Assembly: GCA_963377175.1 (NCBI GenBank)
Contig: CAUJNA010003827.1
Coordinates: forward strand, 997,646-1,061,645
DNA length: 64,000 nucleotides
From: Effrenium voratum
Taxonomy: Eukaryota > Sar > Dinophyceae > Suessiales > Symbiodiniaceae
Reading direction: 5' to 3'
In this document: positions 32,835 to 44,149 of the stretch, one piece after another
Numbering within the stretch: position 1 is the first letter of the stretch
Layout: every line of letters starts with the position of its first letter
Translations under genes and position numbers: made by a program
Notes under the pieces: model-generated
Database searches by the model: none
Told to the model about the DNA's origin: nothing
Seen by the model: the letters and a program-made list of their open reading frames with translations, nothing else

Positions 32835-32949
32835 TCAGGGATCCTTACTTTATACACCTGAACATTGCCTTGTAAACGGTGGTTTCCCTAAATTTTGGTG
32901 GAAAAAGCCATGTTTCAACTGGGCAAAATGTATCTGTTAAGGAGCCCTG
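32835..32949. repeat. About 115-bp dispersed repeat, copy 1
   Basis: TCAGGGATCCTTACTTTATA to AAGGAGCCCTG. Its ends are imperfect inverted repeats (CAGGG.TCCTT and AAGGAGCCCTG), so it may be another MITE family. It ends 65 bp before CER1-like exon (d). Confidence 0.78.
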
Positions 32950-33255
32950 TTAATTTCCCTGAATTTCCCTGAATTTCCCTTAATCTCCCTTAATGATCTG
33001 AATTTCCCTGAATTTCCCTTAATTTCCCTTGATTCTCCCTTCACAAAAATCCCAGCCGAAAAACGCGGAGGGCAAGTTTGATTTTTTTCGCTGTTTGCAT
33101 TCCTTCCTCTTTACGTTCCCTTGATTTTCCTTGACTATCCCTTCATGTCCCCTGATTTTCTTTACTTTCCCTTCATTTCCCTTCATTTTCCTTGACTATC
33201 CCTTCATTTCCCTTAACACTCCCTTTACTTTCCCTTGATTTCCCTTGATTTCCCT
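32950..33255. repeat. Degenerate minisatellite, AATTTCCCTT-like unit
   Basis: About 300 bp of 9-12-bp units such as GAATTTCCCT and CCCTTCATTT. Confidence 0.85.
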
Positions 33256-34140
33256 TCAGTTTGGCCACCTGATCCAGCCATCCACGGGAAAGGGCCATGG
33301 GTACGGCCCCAACTAACCCTTCTGGCCACCTCTTGCGAAACTTCACCAGCTAGATGACTCGATTAGTCTGCCATCTCTCACGAACAGGACAGTTCCAGTT
33401 CGCCTCGGGGAACCTGAAAGACATAGCCTGAGAGAAAATCCACTTCGCACTCATCCGCACATATTGGAAGAAAGCGGAAGTTGGTCCAACGGCAAACAAA
33501 AACTGAATCACGCAGGGTGGCTTCATTTGGTTTCCGCGACCAACCAAAAGCAATTTACCCATGTGGGTCAACTTGGCCATTTGGAGGTTCCCCCGAGGTT
33601 GGGCGGGTGACCGCTGGTGCCCAAATTGGACGAACCCCTCGAAAGGTGCAGGGCACCCTTTTTGGTCCCAAATTGGAAAGGGTTGCCAAAAGGAGAGGTG
33701 GCCATGTTTGCTGGAGAGGCTTGGGTGTGTTTGGGGAGGGTGAATTTTCAGGACCCCGCGAAGGCCCAAGTCCGCAACAGTCATGGCCTTCATGCCAAAT
33801 CCGCCGACCCCTTCTCCTAAAGGGGGAGGCGCACGGGAAGGGTGGTTCCAAGTCCAAGGTTGGTAGTATCAGCACAGTCCCTAGTGACGCAATGGATGCG
33901 AAAGATTGCGGGCCTCTGCGGGTTTTGCAGTTGGAAGCCTGAGAAATGGTTTTGTTGGACCAACGGCCAGGTTTCTCTTTGACTTTGCGCAGACATTGCC
34001 TAAATGTGCCCATTCTGCAGCCGCTACGTCACCCCAAGAGACCACGACTCCACGCGTCAGCCTCTTTGAGTTGGTCTTTCGTCGATTGGGATGTTTCAAG
34101 ATGAAACCAAAAAGAGGCGTGATGCCGATTTTAAGCCCAC

Positions 34141-34309
34141 GGGCCGATTCTGATGTGCCATTGGGTCAGTGCAACGGATACTCGACCATGAAGGGGCTCA
34201 ATTTGTATGGTTCGCAGTGTTCGAAGGCAGGACGCAAGAGAAGCAAAGGCAAACACTGAGAGTGTTTCCTGAGTGCAGAATCGCGTGAATTGGCCAATTT
34301 CTTGGGCCC
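34141..34309. repeat. About 170-bp dispersed repeat, copy 2
   Basis: GATGTGCCATTGGGTCAGTG to GGCCAATTTCTTGGGCCC. Its ends GGGCCGATT and CCAATTTCTTGGGCCC do not form long inverted repeats, so its class is unclear. Confidence 0.82.
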
Positions 34310-34341
34310 AATACGACCAAAAAAGTCTTTTGCCTTCATTT

Positions 34342-34477
34342 GCGTGACAATCAAAACCCGGTGATAAATGGTTGACCCAGAGCCATGTAAGGAAATTGCA
34401 AGGCGGATTTCCGCAACTATTTATGGCTGGGATTATCCATTACTAACCTTCATCTGCGCGGGTTTTGATTGTGGCTC
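34342..34477. mobile_element. Type-B MITE with repeated right end
   Basis: Flanked by ATTT on both sides. The right end GGGTTTTGATTGTGGCTCAT is repeated once more directly after it (to 34497). Confidence 0.82.
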
Positions 34478-35214
34478 ATTTGGGTTTTGATTGTGGCTCA
34501 TTTCGTTTCGGCCCACTCGCGTCTTTCGCCTGGTCGTGCAAGGTGTCGGTTGTGGAGTGCACCGTGCCTGCAAAAAAATCCGACCGGGACTGCATGGAAA
34601 CCAAGGGTCGAGTCTCTGCTCGGGTGACAGGAATGCGGGATACTAATTTAATACATGTGTAACAATATAATTGTGTCAATATATCTAGATACATGTGAAT
34701 GTTTGTCAAAAGTAGGGGCACAAGACGGAACCAGGTCCCAAAAAGGATCCACCTATTTGACAACACCACATGCGTGCCAATAAAATTTGACATGGCACAT
34801 CGTATTCTCCGAAACAACTCAGTCTGAGAGTCACCCATGATGGCCCGATGGAAACCACACGGCTATGATTCTGAGTCAATTGCACACAAGAAAAGAACCC
34901 CAAGAAAGCAACCTCCATACGGTCACAACTCCACCCTTCACCCTACATTGCCCAAGAGTGAACAAGCTGCGATAAGACCAATAGATTGAACAAGAAGTGG
35001 GGATAGACATGGGATGTTCACGACTGAAGGTGAGTCGCCTTGTCAACACGTCTGCCACGGGCCTAGCCAGGCCACGCTAAGGCTTTAGGCATGCACTCCT
35101 AAGGCCATGAAGCACTCAGACTCAGTTAGTCAAAATTGCAGCGCACATTGCATACCAAGTTCATGGCCAATGTCATTTCAAGCTGCGGTCACGAAGGCGC
35201 AGACAAAGGAACGC

Positions 35215-35552
35215 ATTCACACAAAACAACATACACAGTCACGCACACATATCTACACGCATACGCGCTCACGTATGCACGCAAGCACGCTCGCACACAC
35301 CCACCCGCCAGCCCGCCCACCCACAGACACGCACACACACACACACCCAAAAAAAAACCCACACAAGCACACGCCCACGCATCACGCACCCACGCACGCA
35401 CGCAGGCACGCACGCATGCACGCCCGCGCGCAGGGCACCACACAACACACACACACGCACACAAACACACGAACACACACACACACAAAACACACAAATA
35501 CACAAACACACACACATACACACACACACCCACCCACCCACCCACCCACCCA

Positions 35553-35584
<32 letters not shown>

Positions 35585-35893
35585 CACACGCACGCATCCA
35601 CACACACACACACATACACACACACGCAGACACGCGCAGACACGCAGACACAAAGACACACAGACACACAGACGCACACACACACACAACCACACAACCA
35701 CACACACACACACACCGACACACAGACACACAGACGCACAGACACACACAAACACAACCACAAAACCACACAGACACACAGACACACAGACGCACAGACG
35801 CACAGACGCACAGACGCACAGACACACAGACACACAGACACACAGACACACAGACACACAGACACACAGACACACAGACACAGAGACACACAC
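35215..35893. repeat. CA-rich compound array (CACACG, CGCACGCA, CACAGA units)
   Basis: About 680 bp, with internal (CCCA), (CGCA) and (CACAGA) subarrays, ending directly at the duplicated exon at 35886. Confidence 0.95.
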
Positions 35894-35997
35894 TTGGAAG
35901 TATGAAAACCTCGCAGAGAGTCCTGAGTACATCAAGGCACGTGCACATGAATTCGACCCACCAGCTGCGATCAACGTCACCCAGGTGCAGTCAGCAG
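35886..35997 (+). CDS. Nested plus-strand gene, exon 1 (copy 1 of duplicated exon)
   Basis: Encodes TWKYENLAESPEYIKARAHE and FDPPAAINVTQVQSA, with a strong donor CAG|GTACGT. The 650-bp CA-rich array runs right up to its 5' edge, so its acceptor may be damaged. A near-identical copy lies at 40185-40297. Confidence 0.6.
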
Positions 35998-36169
35998 GTA
36001 CGTTTCCTGACTATCTGACATGGAGCTTCGTTGGCAGAGGCCATGTCAGAAGTCCCTCTGCCCCCTGCGTGAAACCAAACCTTGTGTGCGAATTTCCCAT
36101 GTCCAAAGGGTTACACACACACACACACACGCACCCCCCTTTTCAAGGGGGATGCGATTCTGTCACGAG

Positions 36170-36279
36170 CAGTCTCCGCGAGATCTGAAAACCTCAACAT
36201 GGACTGGCCGTCCGGCGGCCACAAGCCGCATAGGCCAATTGGCTTCTTGTTGGTGCACCAGTGGCATGAGGGGCACCAG
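36170..36279 (+). CDS. Nested plus-strand gene, exon 2
   Basis: Reads NLNMDWPSGGHKPHRPIGFL and LVHQWHEGHQ with donor CAG|GTGTGT in phase 0. It starts with two bases of a split codon (AG|CA at 36170 or AG|TC at 36173), matching the end phase of exon 1. If the GT is skipped, the frame continues through CRNPCDAQFPCKG to a GC at 36320. Confidence 0.58.
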
Positions 36280-36388
36280 GTGTGTCGGAACCCCTGCGAT
36301 GCCCAGTTCCCGTGTAAAGGCAGTACTAGACACTAAGCGAGGAAGAGAAAGGTGGTACTGGGTCTGAGTGTCCAAGTATGCCTGCAAG

Positions 36389-36529
36389 GATGTCCAAGAT
36401 GCTGGTGGGGTCTATGCCTCCTCAAACGTTGGCTTCATGCAACGATTGGACAATGGGGCGGGGGGGGGGATCAACTACGACGTCAAACTGGGCGCGGAGA
36501 TGAACTTCGTGTTGGCCACGCCCATGTCT
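36389..36529 (+). CDS. Nested plus-strand gene, exon 3
   Basis: Starts GCAAG|GAT in phase 0 and reads DVQDAGGVYASSNVGFMQRL then INYDVKLGAEMNFVLATPM. It contains a 10-G run encoding glycines. GT after TCT could be a donor; otherwise TGA follows two codons later. No family recognised. Confidence 0.55.
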
Positions 36530-37176
36530 GTCTGAGGTATGGGGCTGCCGGTCGGACAAGGCTCTTGGTGCAGAAGGATTGCGGGACCTCCTGCGCTTCT
36601 CTGAAACAGGCCGACGCCGCTCCAAGCCCGCTCTTTCACCCTTGGGGGCCCTGCAATCTGCTCGGGACTTCCCCAGTCGGGCGACGAACTCGACTCCGGG
36701 ATCGGGCATCAGACGGCATTTGCCAAAACTGAGAAAACAATTTGGGCTTGAGGAGCTACAAAACTGGCCATCCACCACTCAATGAGCCGGTGCCAAGGAG
36801 CATGTTCCCCTACCTGAAACCGTGCCATTTGGTGCGTTTGGCCCATAGAGGATTTGGCCCTTTTTTCCCTTTTCGATCTCACTGTAGATTGAGTTCTGAT
36901 CCCACCATGGATGCTACGCGCCCTAAGTCATCGGGGCCACCGCCACCATTGTTTCCGGGACCACCACCCAGCCATAGGTGCCCAACACATGGCTCCAACC
37001 CCAACTCCTTCATGTGGTGTTCGGGCTTAGAGGGACGAGGCTTCCTGACCGGTTCACATTACGGACCCTGGGGCTTATCCCATTTTTGCGGAGATGACCG
37101 TCGCTACTTCACCATTCTAGAGTTGGAGAACCTGTGTTTTCCGCCAGATTTGTTTGTCAAGTACAGCAGCAGAGAC

Positions 37177-38260
37177 GCTGTCGAAACCAAGCAGCGTAAC
37201 CCACGAGGCAGAACTCAAGTTCTGGGCACGACGCCAAGTTTCTTGAAAACACAGGATCCAAAATGCAATCCTAGTTGGCAAGCCAAGGCGCTGGTATAAC
37301 CAAGCAGCAAACCAAGGCGCTGTCGAAACCAAGCAGCGTAACGCAAGAGGCAGAACTCAAGTTCTGGGCGCGAGACCAAGTTGCTTGAACATACGGGACG
37401 CTTGTTGAATACAGCCGTTGCGCCTTGTAGGCACGGTCTGACTTGCAGAAACAAAAAAACACAGCCCAGCAGTTTTCCAAGAGGCGTGAGTGGCCATTCC
37501 AAGATGCAATCCTAGTTAGCAAGCCAAGGCGCTGTCGAAACCAAGCAGCGTAACGCAAGAGGCAGAACTCAAGTTCTGGGCGCGAAACCAAGTTGCTTGA
37601 ACATACGGGACGCTTGTTGAATACAGCCGTTGCGCCTTGTAGGCACAGTCTGACTTACAGAAGCAAAACAAAGAGAGGAAACCACAGCCCAGCTGTTTTT
37701 CAAGAGGCGTGAGTGGCCATTCCAACATGCAATCCTACTTAACAAACCAAGGCGCTGTCGAAACCAAGCAGCGTAACCCAAGAGGCAGAACTCAAGTTCT
37801 GGCCGCGAAACACAGAAGTTGCTTGAACAGGATACGTGTTGAATACAGCCGTTGCGCCTTGTAGGCACGGTCTGGCTTACAGGGAAAAATCCCAGCTGTT
37901 TTCCAAAAGGCGTGAGTGGCTAATCCAGCATGCAATCCTTGTCAAAAAACCAGGGCGCTGTCGAAACCAAGCAGCGAACCAAGGCGCAGTCAAAAACAAG
38001 CAGCGTAACCCTAGAGGCAGAACTTAAGTTCTGGGCGCGAAACCAGGTTGCTGGAACATGCAGGATTTTGTTGAATACAGCCGTTACGCCTTGTAGGCAC
38101 GGTCTGACTTACAGAAACCAAAAAAACACAGCCCAGCAGTTTTCCAATAGGCGCGAGTGGCCATTCCAAGATGCAATCCTTGTTAGCAAGCCAAGGCGCT
38201 GTCGAAACCAAGCAGCAAACCAAGGTGCTGTGGAAACCAAGCGGTCTCAGAACCCAAGTT
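37177..38260. repeat. Tandem repeat, unit about 205-240 bp, 5-6 copies
   Basis: The phrase GCTGTCGAAACCAAGCAGCG recurs at about 37177, 37318, 37531, 37753, 37957 and 38198. Most units also share TTGAATACAGCCGTTGCG and a block around AGTGGCCATTCCAA. Unit lengths vary through deletions. No convincing gene in it. Confidence 0.88.
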
Positions 38261-38767
38261 CAGGGTGTGAAACCAATTTATTGGTATCCAAACGTGTGCC
38301 CAATCATCCCCCGCGTCTTCGCGCCAGAGGCCTTGAACCCAAAGGAGTGTGTGTTTTTTTGGAAAGGAATCGCCGCTCACTGAGAGGCCAATTAAAAGTA
38401 CCCAGGGTGCGGTGTTCCCTTTTGCCGAAACATGTTGAGAGGAAAAAACACAAACAACCATGTTCCAGGACTGGTTCAAAAGGAGGCCGAGAAAACAAAA
38501 CAAAAAACCAAAGAACAAAAACAAAAAGGTGCTAGAAGAACAGTCAGCAATGGTTGAACAAGCCACAGAAATGTCAATTTGGCAAATCGCCCCCAGAATT
38601 TGACTCGGACACAAAAAAGGGAAAAAAGGGAAGAGCCAAACACTTAGGCACTTCAAAAGTGATCCGATTTCTCAAGGTGCAGATTTGTTGGACCCAGGTT
38701 CTCTCTTGGAAAACCTAAGAATTAGGGCCACAGACTTAAAATTAAATTTCTGAACACTACACCCAAG

Positions 38768-38857
38768 ATGCTGCGGTGACTTGGATGTCCCAAGTGGCTT
38801 GGCGCCTGGCGGGCGTGGTGCCCAAGAAGCAAGCTGCACTGAGCAGCGCAATTCAAG
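38768..38857 (+). CDS. Candidate plus-strand exon, unknown product
   Basis: Reads DAAVTWMSQVAWRLAGVVPK and KQAALSSAIQ with donor TTCAAG|GTGCG. It lies downstream of the nested plus-strand gene and may be another exon of it, though the phase does not directly fit exon 3. Confidence 0.45.
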
Positions 38858-39340
38858 GTGCGAACGGTCCCTAGAATCTCACTTTCGTGGGTCTTGGCAA
38901 GCGCCAAGAAGAAAAGCCGAAACAAGGGCCTTGCAGGTTGGTGGATTGTACGGTTCCGGTGACAAACCTCGAAAGGGGGGGGCGAGCCGAGGGTGCCGCA
39001 AAACAAGTCCTCGCAGGAAAGTGCAAAAGTGGGCGGCGGTGACCTCCCAAATTTAGACAAAAGGCAGCCAATCTTAGTTTTCAGACCACAAAAGGTTCCC
39101 CAGTCAACATCTTGGTAACGAAATCCAAAAAGGGCCCCCAAAACTTTAACAGAAACACGAGACGCTTGGCAGAAGAGCAGGGAACCAAGGTGGATGAATC
39201 CAAAAAACCCCAAGCAGCAGTCAGAATTACACACAGGTCGTCAGAACACAAGTAGTCCAACTGTTAACGCACGATGACACACCGCAACCCAGCCCAACGC
39301 AACACAACTCCACTCAACACAACGCAACAAAACAAAAACA

Positions 39341-39371
<31 letters not shown>

Positions 39372-40184
39372 CACACACAACGCAACGCAGCCACACCACA
39401 CACCGTCCTCGCACACTGTCAACCGCATGGTGCTAGCTACTGCCGTCAGCGCGGGTTTTGGCCATTCATGATTGCTTGAGTAAAAAGGGCCAGTCCGAGC
39501 CCTTGAGTTCCAACCAGAGGGTGGCCGGTAATGTGTGTTAGATGCGATGCGAACGGCCCAGCCCAAGTGGCGAAACGTAACCAAGACGCAGCCCAAGGCG
39601 CTTGCTAACTGGCCTCGCGCACTCTGTGGACAGGGTTCATATCAAACGGCTCACGGCTCAAAACCACTCACGGCTTGGTAGCCTTTCAGGGCTTGCCCGG
39701 AACAACACATACAGGAGAAGGAAGTGACGGGGCAGCAGGCAACAAACAAACAGGGAGGAGGGAAGCCACAAAAGGACAAAGGCAACCACAAGACCAACAC
39801 CCCAAGAAAAGGGAGGCAAAGAAGAAACGAAACAACGGCTGCGAGGGGGAGCGAAAGGCAAAACAGCAACAACAGCGAACGAAGACAGAGCACGAAAGAA
39901 CACAAAGGAACGGCGCGCCCACGTACAGTGTACTCAGTGTAGGCTGCCACCCTCATCTCTTTCGACCGCTGAGGGTCTGTTTACGGTACGCATACCAACT
40001 TATAGGCTCAATTGGGCGAGGGGGCCTAACAGCCTCAAGGCTATAGACCTCTATGAGGTTTGCCATATCAGGGCACGCCGGCCACACATACGTCCCCACC
40101 AATGGACGACTGTTGTTTAGCGCAACCCCAAGTGGGGAATGCGTACGTTGCTGCATTAAGCAGCAAGCAACGATTGTCCCGAAG

Positions 40185-40297
40185 GACACACACTTGGAAG
40201 TATGAAAATCTCGCAGTGAGTCCTGAGTACATCAAGGCACGTGCACATGAATTCGACCCACCAGCTGCGATCAACGTCGCCCAGGTGCAGTCAGCAG
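40185..40297 (+). CDS. Duplicated copy 2 of the nested-gene exon 1
   Basis: About 97 percent identical to 35886-35997; the similarity continues about 110 bp into the intron. It has an intact AAG|GACAC acceptor and the same CAG|GTACGT donor. Within the exon the changes are one silent, one E to V and one T to A. No copy of exon 2 follows; a microsatellite does. Possibly an inactive duplicate. Confidence 0.5.
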
Positions 40298-40434
40298 GTA
40301 CGTTTCCTGACTATCTGACATGGAGCTTCGTTGGCAGAGGCCATGTCAGAAGTCCCTTTGCCCCCTGCGTGAAACCACACTTGTGTGCGAATTTCCCATG
40401 TCCAAAGGACCCCTTTTTCGGACCGCAAGGGTTA

Positions 40435-40883
<449 letters not shown>

Positions 40884-40944
40884 GCGCGCACACTCACTCG
40901 CACGCGCACAAATGCACACGAAGCACATACACGCACGCATGGAG

Positions 40945-41005
40945 GCATGCGAATCCTCAAAGCGCACAGCCTGCGTCCACGCTCTCTAAGGCCGTGGCCA
41001 CCCAG
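40945..41005 (+). CDS. Candidate plus-strand exon, unknown product
   Basis: Reads HANPQSAQPASTLSKAVATQ between GGAG|G and CAG|GTAGTC, just after the CAAG/CAGC array. The frame stays open beyond the donor. Weak, composition-based call. Confidence 0.3.
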
Positions 41006-41160
41006 GTAGTCCCAGATGGGGCAGAAAAGGCAGTAGTTGAACTTGTACTTGCCTCACAGGAGCACACGACCCAAGGACATTCAAACCAAGGACATTCAAA
41101 CCTGCGGTCCAATTCCTGGTTGTTTCATTTTGAGCCATACCGAAATCGGGAGACTGATCT

Positions 41161-41278
41161 GGGCTGCCCGTTTTCTCATCCCCTGCTACAAGTGACTAAC
41201 TTTAGTGAGTTAAATTCGGAAACTACCACTAACCACTAAAATGCTAAAAAGCTAAGGGGATGGCTGGGAGCCACCAAG
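41161..41278. mobile_element. Type-D element
   Basis: GGGCTGCCCGTTTTCTCATC to GGATGGCTGGGAGCCACCAA, with a TAAATTCGGAAACTACCACT core. Confidence 0.78.
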
Positions 41279-41604
41279 CTCTTGCACGTCTCCGTCTCAT
41301 GTTCGGCTAAACTCTGAAAACTAAGATGCACTCCAAAAGCTTGCGCCAAAGGAGATTCCTCTGATGTTTCCAACTTCCAAATGGGTGTCTAGAATAGGGG
41401 GAGCACCTGGATGCCCAGCCGTTCACTGGTTCACACGATTGTCGTGAAATCATTTTTTTGGTGATTTGTTTTTTTCCATTGCAAATGACCCTCTTGTGAT
41501 GCCCGCTCAAAAAACTGCCGAATATGAGCATGACCTGCGATGTCAACGCTTGAATCCTTTCTGTCACACCAAGGTCGTTGATTCCCCTGACTAGCCTGTC
41601 GCTT

Positions 41605-41707
41605 GGCTGTGGGTCAAAACAGGTACCCAAAATGGCACCCTGGTAAATGGAAACAATGACTAAAACCTGTGGTCCATTTCCTGGTGGTTAAAATTTGACC
41701 CATACCC
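41605..41707. mobile_element. Type-C MITE beside CER1-like exon (c)
   Basis: GGCTGTGGGTCAAAACAGGT to AAATTTGACCCATACCC, near-duplicated flanks GCTT and ACTT. It lies 64 bp from the exon. Confidence 0.8.
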
Positions 41708-41770
41708 ACTTTAAAGGCGAGCTCGTTGGTCAGCATTGCCTCAAAAATTGTCCCTAGTAGCCTAGGGCGC

Positions 41771-41829
41771 CAGCTGTGGTGCAGCGAGTGGTAGGTGGAG
41801 GTGTAGATGAAGTACTTCAGAGGACCAGC
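41771..41829 (-). CDS. CER1/WAX2-like gene, exon (c) with HxxHH cluster
   Basis: Encodes AGPLKYFIYTSTYHSLHHS, nearly the textbook family sequence (PLKY..YTP..HSLHH). The histidines of HSLHH are iron ligands in the fatty acid hydroxylase superfamily. Start is AG|GCT in phase 0; a GC donor after AGCTG leaves phase 2. The next identified exon starts in phase 0, so at least one small exon is missing in between. Confidence 0.88.
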
Positions 41830-41949
41830 CTGGCGCCGATTTGGCCGTGGGTCAAGAAGGGGCAACTAGCTGGGGGACCCCCATGCATCTGGGCCAACGA
41901 CCAAAGCTATTCAAGCTATCTAGGAATCTAAAAAGAAAACTTTCATCCG

Positions 41950-42058
41950 GGGCAACAATAGGGTAACCCCAAGATGACTTGCCCTGGCAAATGGAACCAA
42001 GGATTCATTCAAACCTGCGGTCAAATGCATGCCTGGTGGTTTCATTTAGACCCATACC
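41950..42058. mobile_element. Type-C MITE, partial
   Basis: Core GACTTGCCCTGGCAAATGG and right end TAGACCCATACCC; the left end is unclear. Confidence 0.6.
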
Positions 42059-42092
42059 CAAATTAGGAGACTGATGAGCAACTTGGGAGACT

Positions 42093-42213
42093 GGGCTGCC
42101 GTCAGACCCCCCACGGGGAAAGTTTAGTTCACTTTTAGTGGGCTAAATTCGGAAACTACCACTAAACACTAAAAGGATCTAAAAGGCTAAGGGGATGGCT
42201 GGGAGCCACCAAG
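42093..42213. mobile_element. Type-D element carrying a type-B insertion at its end
   Basis: GGGCTGCCGTCAGACCCCCC to GGATGGCTGGGAGCCACCAA; the type-B element at 42215 abuts it. Confidence 0.78.
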
Positions 42214-42214
42214 T

Positions 42215-42347
42215 GAGTCACAATCAAAACCCGGTACTAAAATGGTCTACCCAGGACCATGCAAAGAATTAAGAAGGCGGCCGCCACTATTTCTGGCTGG
42301 GACTGCACCTTACTAACCTTCATCTACCCGGGTTTTGATTGTGGCTC
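42215..42347. mobile_element. Type-B MITE, complete copy
   Basis: Perfect 20-bp ends; flanked by AAGT. It is inserted exactly at the end of a type-D element. Confidence 0.9.
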
Positions 42348-42796
42348 AAGTGATGAAATCCCGAAAGATCACCTAAACAGGGACGCATCACTGCTGAGGG
42401 TGGACGAAATAGATTTCCCACCAGTTCAGAACATCTGGGTTCTGACTCGATTTTTGTGTATACACTCGCAAACTTGTTGGCTTCCACTAGAGTTCCCGTA
42501 TTTCGTCGGCCAGCATAGAGCTCGGAACTTCGCAGAGTCTTCTGCTCCCTCAGCTTCGACGCATCCAGTTTCTGGCCTTTCGGCTGGGCCCTTGGGCCCC
42601 TCTTCGGCCCCACACAAAGACGAATCGGGCGCCGCTGGGCCGCAGGCGAAAGGCCGTGGCGAACTCCGCTCGCGTATTGTATGGAGTCGCCCCTGTTTGG
42701 CGCCATGGCAAAAAAACTTCGGACTTAGAGCCGCGCAAAACCGAGACACGGTCGCCCCAAACCGGTCGCAAGACAACATCGCGCCGCGGCGCAGGC

Positions 42797-42877
42797 CTGC
42801 AGCCATCGCGGGACCACCTCGAAGTTGCAATGGCCGATGCAGTTCATAATGTCGAAGAAGGTAAAGTAGAGTGGTAT
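42797..42877 (-). CDS. CER1/WAX2-like gene, exon (b) with GHCNFE motif
   Basis: Twenty-seven codons in phase 0 encode FFDIMNCIGHCNFEVVPRWL, closely matching the family segment (D.MN..GHCNFE..P). The acceptor follows a pyrimidine-rich GTTCTTCCGCCAG. The donor is CAG|GC, a GC-type site in phase 0, so the next exon continues directly into AGPLKYF. The segment lies at a membrane face just before the last histidine cluster. Confidence 0.85.
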
Positions 42878-43332
42878 CTGGCGGAAGAACGGCACATATG
42901 ACAAAAACAAAAGGCCCCTAGAAAAGGGTTCTGCAGTTATGCGGCGAGCTTTGAACCATGGCCATGTGGCGTGTCTCACTCGTGTTTCGTTGAACAAATG
43001 CCTTGCCCCACCGGCCGACGAGCGCAGCCGAGCCCTAGGACTTACACGTTGCCCGCGGCCATCCAAATCGCGAAGTCTTCGGAAACTCAAATCGACAGGG
43101 CCTTCCTGCGCACTGAGCTTGGCCGAGCAAGCTCTGGCAGCAGATGATGTTGACCCAACCCCAGTTTATTAGAATTGGGGGGGGTGCCCATTTCTGACCA
43201 ACAACCAAGTCAACGTGTACGTCTGACCCCTGCGCACCAGCGAGGTAGAGAAGCATCCCAACCAGGCCGGCGCCAGGAACCTCGGTCAGCGGTTTGCGAG
43301 TAAGTTGCAGATGGGTGGCTTTCGTTTGTAAT

Positions 43333-43333
43333 C

Positions 43334-43423
<90 letters not shown>

Positions 43424-43460
43424 CGTCGTTGTCGTTGTCGTTGTTGTTGTTGTTGTTGCT
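43333..43460. repeat. (TTG)n microsatellite
   Basis: About 40 TTG units with a few TCG interruptions. Confidence 0.95.
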
Positions 43461-43477
43461 GCTGCTGTTGTTCCTGC

Positions 43478-43804
43478 CTTGTCTGTTTGTCTGTCTGTCT
43501 CTCTGTCTGTCTATCTCTGTCTGTTTGTCTGTTGGTTTGAGTGTGTTTGCTTATTGTCGGCTTAGTTGCTTGTTGGTTTGTGTTGGTTTGTGTTGGTTTG
43601 TGTTGGTTTGTGTTGGTTTGTTGAGTTGCTTCGTTGTTTGGTTGTTTGGTTGTTTGTCTGTTTGTCTGTTTGTCTGTCGCTGTCTGTCTCTGTCTGTCTC
43701 TGTCTGTCTCTGTCTGTCTCTGTCTGTCTCTGTCTGTCTCTGTGTGTCTCTGTCTGTCTCTGTCTGTCTCAATCTGTCTGTCTGTCTGTCTGTCTGTCTC
43801 TGTC

Positions 43805-43885
<81 letters not shown>

Positions 43886-43910
43886 GTTCATCTGTCTGTC
43901 TGTCTGTCTG
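43478..43910. repeat. CTGT / CTCTGT / GTTTGTGTTG arrays
   Basis: Successive sub-arrays: CTGT, TTGGTTTGTG and CTGTCTCTGTCT, then about 20 pure CTGT units (43805-43880). Confidence 0.95.
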
Positions 43911-44149
43911 TTTTCTTGTTTGCTCGGCTATTTGCTTTGAGTTTGATGGGAGGTTGGCAATCGTTTGGGGACGGCCCATGTTTATCAGTTTGGTGGACAC
44001 TGGGGATTCCTGGATGTTGCATTCTTCTGTATATATTATACATATCATACATACATGTATGATTCACTTGTGTCTTTGGACGTTCTTGCATATGGCAGTT
44101 GATCAATATTCCTGTTTCCGGAAAACGCCATCTTCGCAACAAAAACAAT

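Larger units (their letters stand above)
35886..36529 (+). other. Gene span: small plus-strand gene nested in a CER1-like intron
   Basis: Three plus-strand exons with short introns (172 and 109 bp) and GT donors join in phase. They lie inside the long intron between CER1-like exons (c) and (d), on the opposite strand. The family was not recognised. Upstream exons may be hidden behind the CA-rich array. An in-frame TGA at 36533-36535 may be the stop if the last donor is not used. Confidence 0.55.

Noticed and set aside
35107..36188. Long open frames rich in His/Thr and Cys/Val on both strands
   Set aside because: They are translations of the CA/CG microsatellite; all frames stay open because the repeat lacks stop codons.
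42335..42352. GTGGCTCAAG resembling the end of the dinoflagellate spliced leader (TTTTGGCTCAAG)
   Set aside because: It is the right end plus target duplication of a type-B element; no full leader sequence was found in the window.
42500..42790. GC-rich stretch open in several frames next to exon (b)
   Set aside because: Lies within the intron that joins (b) to (c) perfectly; openness follows from high GC and few stops.
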